A stretch of DNA of 64,000 nucleotides from an uncultured beta proteobacterium (GTDB taxonomy: Bacteria > Pseudomonadota > Gammaproteobacteria > Burkholderiales > Burkholderiaceae_E), in the NCBI GenBank assembly GCA_903934295.1, contig CAIZNI010000056.1, positions 242,578 through 306,577 on the forward strand, in the 5' to 3' direction. The notes under the pieces are model-generated. The model made no database searches, had not been told where the DNA came from, and saw nothing but the letters and a program-made list of their open reading frames with translations. A program made the translations under genes and the position numbers. How positions within the stretch are numbered: the first letter of the stretch is position 1; the number at the start of each line of letters is the position of its first letter. This document shows, piece after piece, positions 46,323-55,986 of this stretch.

Positions 46323-46777
46323 GGCTTGTTTCCCTCGCGGCGCGCCCGGGCGTAGGCCTGGGTCGCGAACTCATCCGTCTGCTTCTGTTCCAGTGACTCG
46401 AGGCGCTTGAGCCGTTCGGTTTCGCGCCGCAAAGCCAGGGTCTCCATGGCCTTCAGGCGCCGTTGGCGATCGCTGAGCGCCCGCTGCTGCTGCTCGCTGC
46501 GCTCATTCAGGTTGCCCACCAGGTTGTCCTGTTCGCCGATCGCGAGGCCCAGCTTGTCCACGAAGCGCTCGTGGACCTGCACCCGCAGCGTGTCGGTGGC
46601 ACTCTGGCCGTTCTTGGGCGCACGGTTCTCGTAGTCGCTTCGGTACTGGGTGAGCATGCGCAGCGTGCCGGTCGCGGCATCCACGTCGCGCTGCGCCTGC
46701 GCGCAGATGCCGGCCACCCGGTCGCGCTCGCGCCGGCGCATCTCGATCAGCATTTCAATCGCCGAGGGCCGCTTCAT
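46319..46777 (-). CDS. fliJ: Flagellar export chaperone FliJ
   Basis: Protein of 152 residues, almost wholly coiled-coil and rich in Arg, Glu and Gln ([20 protein letters not shown]). It forms the central stalk of the export ATPase. It overlaps fliI by 4 bases (ATGA) and fliK by 4. Confidence 0.9.
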   Translation of the reverse strand: MKRPSAIEMLIEMRRRERDRVAGICAQAQRDVDAATGTLRMLTQYRSDYENRAPKNGQSATDTLRVQVHERFVDKLGLAIGEQDNLVGNLNERSEQQQRALSDRQRRLKAMETLALRRETERLKRLESLEQKQTDEFATQAYARARREGNKP

Positions 46778-48213
46778 ACGCCGCCCAGCGGGCCGAGCAG
46801 GGCCTCCAGGCTGACCAGCGAGGCCTGCAGGGTGCAGCGGTCGTTCATCCCCTGCTGCAGCAACTGCGAGATGCGCGGGAACTGCGCGATCGCCTGGTCG
46901 GTTTCATGATCATGGCCCGCCACGTAGGCGCCCACCGAGATCAGGTCACGGCTGCGCTGATAGCGCGACCACAGCCCCTTGACGCGGCGCGCCATCGCCA
47001 TGTGGTGTTCGCTGGTGACGTTGTGCATCACCCGCGAGATCGACTGCTCGATGTCCAGCGCCGGATAGTGGCCGCGGTCGGCCAGCGCCCGGGTCAGCAC
47101 GAAGTGGCCGTCCAGAAAGGAGCGCGCCGCATCCGCGATCGGATCGTTCTGGTCATCGCCTTCGGCCAGCACCGTGTAGAAGGCGGTGATCGAGCCGCCC
47201 CCCTTCATGCCGTTGCCGGCGCGCTCCACCAGCAGCGGCAGGCGGGCGAAGACCGACGGCGGATAGCCCTTGGTGGCGGGCGGCTCGCCGATCGCCAGCG
47301 CGACTTCACGCGCCGCCATCGCATACCGGGTCAGCGAGTCCATCAGCAGCAGCACATGGCGGCCCTGTTCGCGGAAGTATTCGGCCACCGCGGTGGCGTA
47401 GACCGCGCCCTGCATGCGCAGCAGCGGGGGGCAGTCGGCCGGTGCGGCCACCACCACCGAGCGGCGCCGGCCTTCCTCGCCCAGGATGTCCTCGATGAAC
47501 TCCTTGACCTCGCGTCCGCGCTCGCCCACCAGGCCGACCACGATCACGTCGGCGGCGGTGAACCGGGCCATCATCCCCAGCAGCACGCTCTTGCCCACGC
47601 CGGCGCCGGCGAACAGGCCCAGGCGCTGGCCACGGCCGACGGTCAGCAGAGTGTTGATCGCCCGCACCCCGGTGTCCAGCGGCTCGCGGATCGGCTCGCG
47701 ATCCATGGCGCTGATCGGGCGGCGCTGGATCGGTTCGCTGCGCACGTTGTCCAGTGCCGGACCCCGGTCCAGCGGTTCGCCCCGCGCGTCGACCACGCGG
47801 CCCAGCAGGCCCTCGCCGATCGGCAGGTGGCGCATCCGGTCGGTGGTGCGGCGCCATGGGTGGGAATCGACCCCCAGCCCGGGCGCGCGCGCCGGCGCAT
47901 CGATCGGCGTGACCCGTGCGCCCGGCGACAGTCCGGCCACCTGGCCGGTGGGCATCAGGAAAAGCCGGTTGTCGCCGAACCCCACCACCTCGGCCTCGAC
48001 ACCGGCGGCATCGCCGGAACCACCGCCGTCCACCCGGCAGATCGCGCCCACCGGCAGACGCAGTCCGGTCGCCTCGAGCACCAGCCCGGCGGCACGGATC
48101 AGCCGGCCATGGACGGCGATCGGCTGGGCGTGACCGGCCATCTCGGTCGTCCGGGCCAGCATCCGGCTCAGGGCTTGCGGCAGGGGCTCGGAAGCCAGCG
48201 CGTGATCGCTCAT
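46774..48213 (-). CDS. fliI: Flagellum-specific export ATPase FliI
   Basis: Export ATPase of 479 residues, related to the F1 beta subunit. The P-loop is [14 protein letters not shown], and [19 protein letters not shown] is the Walker B region. [20 protein letters not shown] is the conserved segment before it. It overlaps fliH by ATGA. Confidence 0.96.
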   Translation of the reverse strand: MSDHALASEPLPQALSRMLARTTEMAGHAQPIAVHGRLIRAAGLVLEATGLRLPVGAICRVDGGGSGDAAGVEAEVVGFGDNRLFLMPTGQVAGLSPGARVTPIDAPARAPGLGVDSHPWRRTTDRMRHLPIGEGLLGRVVDARGEPLDRGPALDNVRSEPIQRRPISAMDREPIREPLDTGVRAINTLLTVGRGQRLGLFAGAGVGKSVLLGMMARFTAADVIVVGLVGERGREVKEFIEDILGEEGRRRSVVVAAPADCPPLLRMQGAVYATAVAEYFREQGRHVLLLMDSLTRYAMAAREVALAIGEPPATKGYPPSVFARLPLLVERAGNGMKGGGSITAFYTVLAEGDDQNDPIADAARSFLDGHFVLTRALADRGHYPALDIEQSISRVMHNVTSEHHMAMARRVKGLWSRYQRSRDLISVGAYVAGHDHETDQAIAQFPRISQLLQQGMNDRCTLQASLVSLEALLGPLGGV

Positions 48214-48893
48214 GCGGGAATCGCCTCGTCAAGGGGGGCGTCGGGGCGCCCGATCGCCGCCACGACCCGCTGCCAGCGGGTGCCCAGCGTCGCGTCGATC
48301 TCGGCCTCCTGCGAGCCGATCCGGCAACCGCCGGTCTGGATCGCCGGGTCGGGCACGATGCGCGCCGAGCGCGACTGCAGCATCGGCTCCAGGATCGGTC
48401 CGAGCAGGTCGGCGTCATCGGGGCTCAGGTGCAGCGCAAAACTCGATCGGTCGTCCACCAGACAGCCGATCGCCTCCCGCACCACCGGCTCGATGTCCGC
48501 GGGGGCGGTGCGCAGCTGCGCGCGGATCACCTGACGGGCCACCGACAGGGCCAGCTCGATCGTCTGCTCGGCGACCTCGGTGCGCACGTCGGCCAGCGCC
48601 GCCGCCATCGCGCCGTGCAGACGCTCGGCGCGGCGCTCGAACTCGTCGGCGATCGCCTGCATCTGCAGGCCGTGCTCGTGATTGAACTGTTCCTGGGCGG
48701 CGGCTGCGCCACGCTGGAATCCTTCCTCCAGGCCGCGCTCCAGTCCCTCCTTGTAGCCGGGCGGAGCGCTGGGGGCGGTCGCTGCGCGCGACTTGCCCGG
48801 CACACCGCCGGCACCCTGGCGAAACTCCTCGAGCTTGAAACGCCGCACGTCGGTGACATCGGCCGCGCCGATGATCCGGCTAAACGAAGCCAT
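48210..48893 (-). CDS. fliH: Flagellar export regulator FliH
   Basis: Regulator of 227 residues of the FliI ATPase. The long helical middle has Gly-x-x-x-Gly spacing ([17 protein letters not shown]), typical for FliH. The ATG at 48891-48893 has GGAGG upstream and lies within the fliG 3' end; a GTG at 48908 would add five residues. Confidence 0.9.
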   Translation of the reverse strand: MASFSRIIGAADVTDVRRFKLEEFRQGAGGVPGKSRAATAPSAPPGYKEGLERGLEEGFQRGAAAAQEQFNHEHGLQMQAIADEFERRAERLHGAMAAALADVRTEVAEQTIELALSVARQVIRAQLRTAPADIEPVVREAIGCLVDDRSSFALHLSPDDADLLGPILEPMLQSRSARIVPDPAIQTGGCRIGSQEAEIDATLGTRWQRVVAAIGRPDAPLDEAIPA

Positions 48894-49875
48894 CTTCCGA
48901 TCCTCCACCCATCACGATCACGCCTTCGTCCGCCAGGCGGCGAACGATCTTCAGAATTTCCTTCTGCTGGGCCTCGACGTCGGTGATGCGCACCGGACCC
49001 TTCGACTCCAGGTCCTCGCGCAGCGTCTCGGCGGCCCGCTGGCTCATGTTCTTGAACACCTTCTCGCGCAGATCCGGATCGGCGCTCTTGAGCGCGATGA
49101 CCAGCGCATCGCCCTGAACCTCGCGCAGCACCGCCTGGATCGCCTTGTCGTCGAGCTTGTTCAGGTCGTCGAAGGTGAACATCTGGTCGAGGATCTTCTG
49201 CGCCAGGTCGGGGTCGGTTTCGCGGATCGATTCGACCACCGCCGCGTCCTGGCTGCCGCCCATGAAGTTCAGGATCTCGGCCGCCGTCTTCGAGCCGCCG
49301 AGCTTGGCCTTCTTGAGCCGGTCGCCGCCCGACAGCACCTTGGAGAGCACGTCGTTCAGTTCGCGCAGCGCATTGGGCTGGATGCCGTCGAGCGTTGCGA
49401 TGCGCAGCACCACGTCGTTGCGGGTCCGTTCGTTGAACTGCTGCAGGATCGCGCAGGCGTGATCGCGCTCCAGGTGCACCAGGATCGAGGCAATGATCTG
49501 CGGATGCTCGTTGCGGATCAGTTCGACCACCGAGGCCACATCCATCCACTTCAGGCTCTCGATGCCCGAGACATCGCCGCCCTGCAGGATGCGGTCGAGC
49601 AGCAGACCCGCCTTTTCCTCGCCCAGCGCACGCGTGAGCACGTTGCGCACATAGGCATCTGTGTCCTCGACCAGCATGCTCTCGCCGGCCGACTCGACCT
49701 TGAATTTCTCGAGCACCGCATCGACCCGATCGGTCTTGGTCGAACGCACCTTGGCCATGGTCTCGCCCAGGCGCTGGACGTCCTTGGGCGCCAGGTGCTT
49801 GAACACCTCCGACGCCGAGTCCTCGCCCATCGCCAGGAGCAGGATCGCCGCGTCCATCAGTCCGTCTTCGGCCAT
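48880..49875 (-). CDS. fliG: Flagellar motor switch protein FliG
   Basis: C-ring protein of 331 residues. The middle and C-terminal domains carry EHPQIIASILVHL and MFTFDDLNKLDDKAIQAVLR, with the charged torque helix region (VALKSADPDLREKVFKNMSQRA in parts). It joins FliF and FliM and contacts the stator. It starts at ATG 49875, 3 bases after the fliF stop. Confidence 0.96.
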   Translation of the reverse strand: MAEDGLMDAAILLLAMGEDSASEVFKHLAPKDVQRLGETMAKVRSTKTDRVDAVLEKFKVESAGESMLVEDTDAYVRNVLTRALGEEKAGLLLDRILQGGDVSGIESLKWMDVASVVELIRNEHPQIIASILVHLERDHACAILQQFNERTRNDVVLRIATLDGIQPNALRELNDVLSKVLSGGDRLKKAKLGGSKTAAEILNFMGGSQDAAVVESIRETDPDLAQKILDQMFTFDDLNKLDDKAIQAVLREVQGDALVIALKSADPDLREKVFKNMSQRAAETLREDLESKGPVRITDVEAQQKEILKIVRRLADEGVIVMGGGSEDGFV

Positions 49876-49878
49876 CGA

Positions 49879-51528
49879 TCAGGCTCCGTTGCCGACCCAG
49901 CCGCGGACCACATTGGCCACCGCCGCCGGATTGTCGCGCGCGAGTTTCAGGATTGCCTCGTTGGCGTTGGGCAGTGCGGGCCCGCCCGCGCCAGCCCCGC
50001 CATCGGGCGCGGGCAGCGCGAGATCATCCTTGACGGTTTCGTTGAGTCGCGGCGGCACCACCACCGGCGGGGCCGTCAGGGCCTTGAGCGAGGGCCGGAT
50101 GACGGTGAAGATCACGATCAGCGCCAGCATCAGCAGGCCCAGGTAACGGGCGCCTTCCTTGCCCATGTCGATGACCTCGGGCTGCTTCCAGAGCGGAACC
50201 GCGACTTCCTTGGCCGCGTCTTCCCGCGAGAAGGGCGCGTTGACCACGTTGATCGAGTCGCCGCGGTCCTTGGCGAAGCCGATCGCCTCGCGCACCAGGG
50301 CGTTGACGTTCTCGAGCTCCGGCGCCGGCAGCGCGACATAGGTCACCTTGCCGTCGGTTGCGGTCACCTTCTTGTGGTTGACCACCACCGCCGCCGTCAG
50401 GCGCTTGATCATGCCGGAGCCGGCCCGCGTGACCTTGATCGTCTTGTCGACCTCGTAGTTGGTGGTGGCTTCGCGGCGTCCGTTACCGGCCGCCTGCGCG
50501 CCGGCTTGTCCGGCCGCCTGCGGGGCCTGGGCGGCGCCGTTGGCCGGCGCGTTCGCGGGCGAGGGCGGCTGGTTGGACATCGCCCCGGGCACGCCCTGGG
50601 CCGCCTGGCCGCTGCCGTCCTTGGCGTCGATCGTCTGGATGCTGCGAACCGCCGCCGCCTCGGTGCCCTGGTTGGGCCGGTATTGCTCGGCGGTCTGCTC
50701 GCTCTGGGTGAAATCGACGTCGGCGGTCACCTGAGCGCGCACATTGTCGCGGCCGTAGACCGGCTCCAGGATCGCCAGGATGCGCGCGATGTGGCCGGTT
50801 TCGATCTGGCGGATGTAGTTCAGCTGCCCGGGGTCCATGCCGGTGTTGCCCGATTCGCCATTGGCCGACAGCAGCGAACCGGTCTGGTCGATGATGCTGA
50901 CCTGCCGGGGGCTGAGTTCGGGAATCGATGAGGCCACCAGGTGGACGATGCCGGCGACCTGCGCGCGATCCAGCACCCGACCCGGATGCAGGTTGAGCAG
51001 CACCGATGCGGAGGGTTTTTGCTGGTCGCGCATGAAACCGTTCTGCGCCGGCAGCGCCAGATGGATGCGGGCGCTCTGCACCACCGGCAGGGCCATGATC
51101 GATCGCGCCAGTTCGCCTTCCAGTCCGCGCTGGAAGTTCAGACGTTCCTGGAACTGGGTGATGCCGAAGCGCTGGTTCTCCATCAGCTCGAAGCCGACGG
51201 TGCCGCCTCGCGGCAGGCCCTGCGAGGCGAGCTTGAGCCGGGCGTCGTGGACATGGTTGGCCGGCACCAGGATGGCGCCGCCGCCTTCGGCATAGGTGTA
51301 AGGCACGTTCAGCTGCGTCAGCGCCGCGACCACCGAGCCGCCGTCCTTGTCCGACAGATTGGCGAACAGGACCTTGTAGGCCGGTGTCCGCACCCACATG
51401 ACCGAGGCCACCGCGATCGCCACCAGCGCCGCCAGGCCGATGCCCAGGAACGCCATGTGTCTGACCGGCAATGCGGCAAACCCGCGTGGAGCGGTCTGTG
51501 CGGCGGCGTTATCGAGTGTCGTGTCCAT
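49879..51528 (-). CDS. fliF: Flagellar MS-ring protein FliF
   Basis: MS-ring protein of 549 residues with two membrane segments (MAFLGIGLAALVAIAVASVMWV, about 29-48, and LGLLMLALIVIFTVIRP near 440). The periplasmic ring-building motifs include LASQGLPRGGTVGFELMENQRFG (read in parts) and a Gln/Ala/Pro-rich loop near 320-350. It is the first gene of the leftward operon and diverges from fliE. Confidence 0.96.
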   Translation of the reverse strand: MDTTLDNAAAQTAPRGFAALPVRHMAFLGIGLAALVAIAVASVMWVRTPAYKVLFANLSDKDGGSVVAALTQLNVPYTYAEGGGAILVPANHVHDARLKLASQGLPRGGTVGFELMENQRFGITQFQERLNFQRGLEGELARSIMALPVVQSARIHLALPAQNGFMRDQQKPSASVLLNLHPGRVLDRAQVAGIVHLVASSIPELSPRQVSIIDQTGSLLSANGESGNTGMDPGQLNYIRQIETGHIARILAILEPVYGRDNVRAQVTADVDFTQSEQTAEQYRPNQGTEAAAVRSIQTIDAKDGSGQAAQGVPGAMSNQPPSPANAPANGAAQAPQAAGQAGAQAAGNGRREATTNYEVDKTIKVTRAGSGMIKRLTAAVVVNHKKVTATDGKVTYVALPAPELENVNALVREAIGFAKDRGDSINVVNAPFSREDAAKEVAVPLWKQPEVIDMGKEGARYLGLLMLALIVIFTVIRPSLKALTAPPVVVPPRLNETVKDDLALPAPDGGAGAGGPALPNANEAILKLARDNPAAVANVVRGWVGNGA

Positions 51529-51586
51529 GCGGATCGTCGGCCTTGCTGAGGGGTGTGGCCATTTTCCGCAGAACTTGAGCTTTTTT

Positions 51587-51627
51587 AACCCGGAAATAGC
51601 GCGGTGTTGCGCCGCTATTTCGGCGCT
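51587..51627. promoter_or_regulatory. FlhDC box in the fliE-fliF intergenic region
   Basis: AAATAGCG at 51594-51601 and CGCTATTT at 51613-51620 are perfect inverted arms with an 11-base spacer, which matches the FlhD4C2 consensus. The outer AACCC and AGCGC flanks are close to the AAYGS half-sites. It can serve both fliE and fliF. Confidence 0.75.
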
Positions 51628-51681
51628 GTGACCGGCGCCGCCCGGCTAAAGTGCCGACATATCCCAACAGGAGTGGCACCG

Positions 51682-51987
51682 ATGGATCTGAAACTGCTTC
51701 AGGGCGTGGGCGCCGCTGGCGCGTCAGGCCTGGGCCGCGCAGCGGGCGCGACATCAACCGGCGGCGCCGGTTTCTCGAAGGCGCTCGACTCGGCCTTGAA
51801 AACCGTGAGCGATCTGCAGAAGAACTCGAGCAGCCTGCAGCGCCAGTACCAGATGGGCGCCGACTCGGTGAGCCTCGAGGACACGATGGTGGCGATGCAG
51901 AAGGCCCAGGTCGGTTTCCAGGCGGCGGTCACGGTTCGCAACCGGCTGGTCTCGGCTTACTCGGACATCATGAACATGCAGGTCTGA
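51682..51987 (+). CDS. fliE: Flagellar hook-basal body protein FliE
   Basis: Protein of 101 residues that links the MS ring to the rod. The C-terminal helix MVAMQKAQVGFQAAVTVRNRL is conserved (read in parts), ending in YSDIMNMQV. The ATG at 51682 has ACAGGAG upstream; the frame upstream of it is not conserved. It diverges from fliF. Confidence 0.95.
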   Translation: MDLKLLQGVGAAGASGLGRAAGATSTGGAGFSKALDSALKTVSDLQKNSSSLQRQYQMGADSVSLEDTMVAMQKAQVGFQAAVTVRNRLVSAYSDIMNMQV

Positions 51988-52050
51988 AGCCGCCGGATCG
52001 TCGCGAGCCCCGGGCTGACAAGGCCTTTACAGCCGGCTCGCGGGTGGCCT

Positions 52051-52059
52051 TGTTACAAT
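52051..52059 (+). promoter_or_regulatory. Extended -10 promoter of the antiporter operon
   Basis: TGTTACAAT is a TGn extended -10. The start of transcription would be near 52066, about 24 bases before mrpE. No good -35 is seen; TTTACA at 52026-52031 is too far (22 bases). Confidence 0.45.
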
Positions 52060-52089
52060 CCGCACGCTCAATTTCGGTGCGCGATCGAC

Positions 52090-52566
52090 ATGGTTCAAGC
52101 GGTCAGCCTGTTCGTCATCCTCTGCCTCTTCTGGCTGCTGCTGTCGGGGTTCTTCACCCTTTTCCTGATGTCGGCCGGCGCGGGCTGTGCGCTCGCGGTG
52201 GTGTTGTTCGCCCGCCGGATGGGCGTGGTCGACCCGGAGGGTCACCCGATCCAGGTGGGCTGGCCGGTCCTGCTGTACTGGCCCTGGCTGCTGCGTGAAA
52301 TCGTCAAGTCCGCCTGGGACGTCAGCCGGATCATCCTCGACCCGGCGCTGCCGATCAGCCCGACCCTGGTTCGGTTCAAGCCGACCCAGCGCTCCGATCT
52401 CGGCCTGGTCATCCATGCCAACTCCATCACCCTGACGCCTGGCACCATCGCGATCGAGGTCGGGCCCGACGAGTTCCTGGTGCACGGTCTCACCCGCGGC
52501 GGTGCCGAGGGCGTCATCGACAGCGACATGGATCGCCGCGTCACTGCCTGCGAGGGCCGTCGCTGA
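52090..52566 (+). CDS. mrpE: Cation/proton antiporter subunit E (MrpE/MbhA type)
   Basis: Membrane protein of 158 residues; two membrane segments at residues 4-42, then a cytoplasmic domain with SAWDVSRIILDPALPISPTLV and ITLTPGTIAIEVGPDEFLVHGL, both characteristic of MrpE. It is the first gene of a ten-gene plus-strand operon. Confidence 0.92.
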   Translation: MVQAVSLFVILCLFWLLLSGFFTLFLMSAGAGCALAVVLFARRMGVVDPEGHPIQVGWPVLLYWPWLLREIVKSAWDVSRIILDPALPISPTLVRFKPTQRSDLGLVIHANSITLTPGTIAIEVGPDEFLVHGLTRGGAEGVIDSDMDRRVTACEGRR

Positions 52567-52850
52567 TGTTCGCCGCCGCCGCCCTCGCGCTGTTGGTGAC
52601 CCTGGCGATGGTGCTGGTGCGCGCGGCCCTCGGTCCGACGGTGTTCGATCGGGTTCAGGCGGGCAACACCATCGGCACGATCGCGATGCTGCTGCTGGCG
52701 GTCATGGGGTTTCTCAATGGCCGACCGGAATTCCTCGACCTGGCGGTGGTCTACGGCCTGCTCAATGTCATTGGCACCATCGCCATCCTGAAGTTCTTTC
52801 GCAACGGCAACCTCGGCGATCCGGGCGAGCGCGAGGAGCCGCGGCCATGA
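52566..52850 (+). CDS. mrpF: Cation/proton antiporter subunit F (MrpF/MbhB type)
   Basis: Membrane protein of 94 residues with three membrane segments, containing RAALGPTVFDRVQAGNTIGT, the MrpF signature. TGATG overlap with mrpE. Confidence 0.92.
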   Translation: MFAAAALALLVTLAMVLVRAALGPTVFDRVQAGNTIGTIAMLLLAVMGFLNGRPEFLDLAVVYGLLNVIGTIAILKFFRNGNLGDPGEREEPRP

Positions 52851-53176
52851 GTCTGCTGATCGATGTGCTGAGCGGGATCTGTCTGGTGGCCGGCGGATTC
52901 TTCTGTGTGGTCGGGGCGGTCGGCATGCTGCGCATGCCCGACTTCTACACCCGCATGCACGCGGCCAGCGTCATCGACACCCTCGGGGCCGGCCTGATCC
53001 TGCTCGGCCTGATGCTGCAGGCGGGCTTCACGCTGGTGACGGTCAAGCTGCTGATGGTGGGCGTGCTGATCCTGTTCGCCAGTCCGACCGCGACCCATGC
53101 GCTGGCCAAGGCCGCCCTGCTGCGGGGCGTCAGGCCCCAACTGGCCCATTCCGGAGAGCCGCCATCGAAACCCTGA
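52847..53176 (+). CDS. mrpG: Cation/proton antiporter subunit G (MrpG/MbhC type)
   Basis: Membrane protein of 109 residues with three membrane segments. GAVGMLRMPDFYTRMHAASV is the family signature, and VLILFASPTATHALAKAAL ends it. ATGA overlap with mrpF. Confidence 0.93.
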   Translation: MSLLIDVLSGICLVAGGFFCVVGAVGMLRMPDFYTRMHAASVIDTLGAGLILLGLMLQAGFTLVTVKLLMVGVLILFASPTATHALAKAALLRGVRPQLAHSGEPPSKP

Positions 53177-53700
53177 TCATCAATGTGCTCCTGGTGATGA
53201 TGGCGGTCGCCGTCTGGGTGATCGTGCGCAGCCGCAACCTGTTCGCGGTCGTCGTGCTCGCGGGCATCTACAGCTTCCTGATGGCGACCGTGCTGGTCGC
53301 CATGGACGCGGTCGATGTCGCGATGACCGAGGCGTCGGTGGGCGCCGGCATCTCCACCGTGCTGTTTCTGGCCGCCCTGTATCTGTGTCGCAGCGAGGAA
53401 GCGCGGCCGATGCATCGGCCCTGGCTGCCGCTGGCGGTGTCGCTGTCGGTGGGCGCGGTGCTGGTCTACGGCACGCTCGGCCTGCCGGCATTCTCCGATC
53501 CCGCGGCCCCGATCCATCACCATGTCGTGCCCCGCTACCTGAACGACAGCCGAACCGAGGTCGACGTCCCCAATGTGGTGACCGCAGTGCTGGCCAGTTA
53601 CCGCGGCTATGACACGCTGGGCGAAACCACGGTGGTGTTCACCGCCGGCGCCGGTGTGCTGGCGCTGCTGCGCCGGCGGCGCGGGAAGCACCAGCCATGA
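53164..53700 (+). CDS. Antiporter subunit with DUF4040, equal to the MrpA C-terminus (MbhD-MbhE fusion)
   Basis: Membrane protein of about 178 residues. The first half has the DUF4040/MbhD segment VLAGIYSFLMATVLVAMDAVD and DVAMTEASVGAGISTVLF; the second half has SYRGYDTLGETTVVFTA, the MbhE or MrpA tail signature. The start is uncertain: no ATG fits. An ATC at 53164 has GGAGAG five bases upstream and gives the usual family beginning ETLIIN; CTG 53173 and GTG 53185 are weaker. It corresponds to the last part of MrpA, split off here. Confidence 0.82.
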   Translation: METLIINVLLVMMAVAVWVIVRSRNLFAVVVLAGIYSFLMATVLVAMDAVDVAMTEASVGAGISTVLFLAALYLCRSEEARPMHRPWLPLAVSLSVGAVLVYGTLGLPAFSDPAAPIHHHVVPRYLNDSRTEVDVPNVVTAVLASYRGYDTLGETTVVFTAGAGVLALLRRRRGKHQP

Positions 53701-54122
53701 GACACGACCTGGTCCTGCGGGTGGTGGCCAAGCTGCTGCTGCCGTTCATCCTGCTGTTCGCGCTGTATGTCCAGTTTCACGGCGACTTCGGTCCGGGCGG
53801 CGGATTCCAGGCAGGCGTGATCCTCGCCGCTGCGGTGATCTTCCATGCGCTCATCTTCGGCCTGGCCGACGCGCGCAGGGTGGTGCCGGAACCGCTGGTC
53901 GAGTCGCTGATGGCGATCGGCGTGCTGATTTATGCCGGTGTCGGGGTGGCCGGGTTGCTGCTGGGCGGCAATTTCCTCGACTACTTCGTGCTCGACCCCA
54001 ACCCGGTGCACGGACAGCACCGCGGCATCTTCTGGGTCGAGGTGGGCGTGGCCACCACCGTGTCGGGGGTGATGCTCAAGATCTTCTATCTGTTCGCCGA
54101 TCGCGGCAACGTCGACGAATGA
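53697..54122 (+). CDS. mrpB: Cation/proton antiporter subunit B (MrpB/MbhF type)
   Basis: Membrane protein of 141 residues with four membrane segments. FHGDFGPGGGFQAGVILAAAV is the MrpB signature (two parts), and the end is HRGIFWVEVGVATTVSGVML. ATGA overlap with the previous gene. Confidence 0.93.
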   Translation: MRHDLVLRVVAKLLLPFILLFALYVQFHGDFGPGGGFQAGVILAAAVIFHALIFGLADARRVVPEPLVESLMAIGVLIYAGVGVAGLLLGGNFLDYFVLDPNPVHGQHRGIFWVEVGVATTVSGVMLKIFYLFADRGNVDE

Positions 54123-54511
54123 GCACCGGCGCCTCGATGACCCTCGGCGGTCACCTGACCTATTTCATCACCATCTTCCTGATGGTGGCGGGCCTGTTCA
54201 TCGTGATCGCCCGTGACAACCTCATCAAGAAGCTGGTCGGGCTGGGCATCTTCCAGACCTCGGTGTATCTGCTCTACATCGCGCCGGGCAAGCTGGTGGG
54301 GGGCACCGCGCCCATCCTGAGCGAGGCCTTCACCGTCTATTCCAACCCCTTGCCGCATGTGCTGATTCTGACCGCCATCGTGGTGGGCGTGGCGACGCTG
54401 GCGCTCGGGCTGGCGCTGGTGGTGCGCATCCAGGAGGCCTACGGCAGCATCGAGGAAAACGAGATCCTGGGCCAGGCTGCGCCCCCCGACACCGACGAGC
54501 GCACCCCGTGA
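54119..54511 (+). CDS. mrpC: Cation/proton antiporter subunit C (MrpC/MbhG, NuoK-like)
   Basis: Membrane protein of 130 residues with three membrane segments. NLIKKLVGLGIFQTSVYLLYI and PLPHVLILTAIVVGVATLAL (each in parts) are family signatures. The ATG at 54119 overlaps the mrpB stop; the longer frame upstream is a shadow. Confidence 0.92.
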   Translation: MSTGASMTLGGHLTYFITIFLMVAGLFIVIARDNLIKKLVGLGIFQTSVYLLYIAPGKLVGGTAPILSEAFTVYSNPLPHVLILTAIVVGVATLALGLALVVRIQEAYGSIEENEILGQAAPPDTDERTP

Positions 54512-55986
54512 GCCTGACCGACCACCTGCCCGCCCTGCAGGTCGTGGTGCCGCTGATCGCCGCGCCGGTGACAGTGCTGCTGCGCCGGCGCGATCTCGCC
54601 TTCGGCACGGCGCTTGCGGCGACCTGGAGCGCGTTCGCGATCGCACTGGCGCTCTGGTGGCGGGTGGCCGACGGGGAGGTCCTGTCGTATGCGATCGGCA
54701 GCTGGCCCCCGCCTTGGGGCATCGAATACCGGGTCGACCAGCTTACCTCGCTGGTGCTGGTGCTGGTGGCGGGGGTGGCGGCGCTGGTGCTGCCCTACAG
54801 CCGGGCCAGCATCGAGGCCGAAGTGCCGGCGCGTCAGCACTACCTGTTCTACACGATGTTCCTGCTGAGCCTGACGGGCCTGCTGGGCATCACCATCACC
54901 GGCGATGCGTTCAACATCTTCGTGTTCCTCGAGGTCTCGGCGCTGTCGACCTATGTGCTGATCGCCCTCGGGCGCGACCGGCGCGCGCTGGTGGCGTCTT
55001 ATCAGTATCTGATCATGGGCACCATCGGCGCCACCTTCATCGTGATCGGCATCGGTCTGCTCTACCTGATGACCGGCACCCTGAACCTGGCCGACATGGG
55101 CCGGCGGATCGCCACGGTTCAGGGCACCCGGCCGATCCTGGCGGCGCTGGCGTTCCTGACGGTGGGCGTGTCGCTGAAGCTGGCCCTGTTCCCGCTGCAC
55201 CAGTGGCTGCCCGATGCCTATTCGCACGCGCCCTCCGCGGTGTCGGCCTTCCTGGCGGCCACCGCGACCAAGGTGGCGGTCTATGTGCTGCTGCGCTTCT
55301 ATTTCACCGTGTTCGGCGAGTCGGCGGTGTTCACCGACCTGCCGATGGGCCGGATGCTGCTGCTGCTCGCGCTGGCGGGCATGTTCGCCGCCTCGGCGAT
55401 CGCCATTTTCCAGACCGACCTGAAACGGCTGTTCGCCTACTCCAGCGTGGCGCAGATCGGCTACATCATCCTCGGCCTGTCCTTCCAGTCCGAAAGCGGG
55501 CTCACCGCGGCCATCGTCCATCTCTTCAATCACGGCATCACCAAGGGCGCGGCGTTCCTGCTGCTGGGCTGTGTTGCGCTGGTGATGGGCGGCACCAGCC
55601 TGGCCCGCGTGCAGGGGCTGGGAAAGCGCATGCCCTGGGTCAGCCTGGGCATCGTGCTGTGTGGCCTTTCGCTGATCGGCGTGCCGGGCACCGCCGGCTT
55701 CATCAGCAAGTGGTACCTGCTGCTGGCCGCCTTCGAAAAGGGCCAGTGGTGGCTGGTCTTCCTGATCGCGGGGTCCTCGCTGCTGGCGGTCGCCTATGTG
55801 TGGCGCTTCGTCGAGGCCGCCTATTTCCGCGAACCGCGCGCCGACCTCGGCGACCGGCGGGTGCCCTGGTCGATGGGCCTGCCGGCGGCGGTGCTGGCCG
55901 GCGCCACCGTGCTGTTCGGCCTGAATACCGCGTTCACCGTCGGCACGGCCGCCGCCGCCGCGGCGGCGCTGGCGGGCGGTCGCTGA
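54508..55986 (+). CDS. mrpD: Cation/proton antiporter subunit D (MrpD/NuoN-like), first
   Basis: Proton-channel membrane protein of 492 residues with about fourteen membrane segments. HQWLPDAYSHAPSAVSAFL and LFAYSSVAQIGYIILGLS are typical of the NuoL/M/N and MrpD group. The GTG start at 54508 overlaps the mrpC stop as GTGA. Confidence 0.92.
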   Translation: MSLTDHLPALQVVVPLIAAPVTVLLRRRDLAFGTALAATWSAFAIALALWWRVADGEVLSYAIGSWPPPWGIEYRVDQLTSLVLVLVAGVAALVLPYSRASIEAEVPARQHYLFYTMFLLSLTGLLGITITGDAFNIFVFLEVSALSTYVLIALGRDRRALVASYQYLIMGTIGATFIVIGIGLLYLMTGTLNLADMGRRIATVQGTRPILAALAFLTVGVSLKLALFPLHQWLPDAYSHAPSAVSAFLAATATKVAVYVLLRFYFTVFGESAVFTDLPMGRMLLLLALAGMFAASAIAIFQTDLKRLFAYSSVAQIGYIILGLSFQSESGLTAAIVHLFNHGITKGAAFLLLGCVALVMGGTSLARVQGLGKRMPWVSLGIVLCGLSLIGVPGTAGFISKWYLLLAAFEKGQWWLVFLIAGSSLLAVAYVWRFVEAAYFREPRADLGDRRVPWSMGLPAAVLAGATVLFGLNTAFTVGTAAAAAAALAGGR

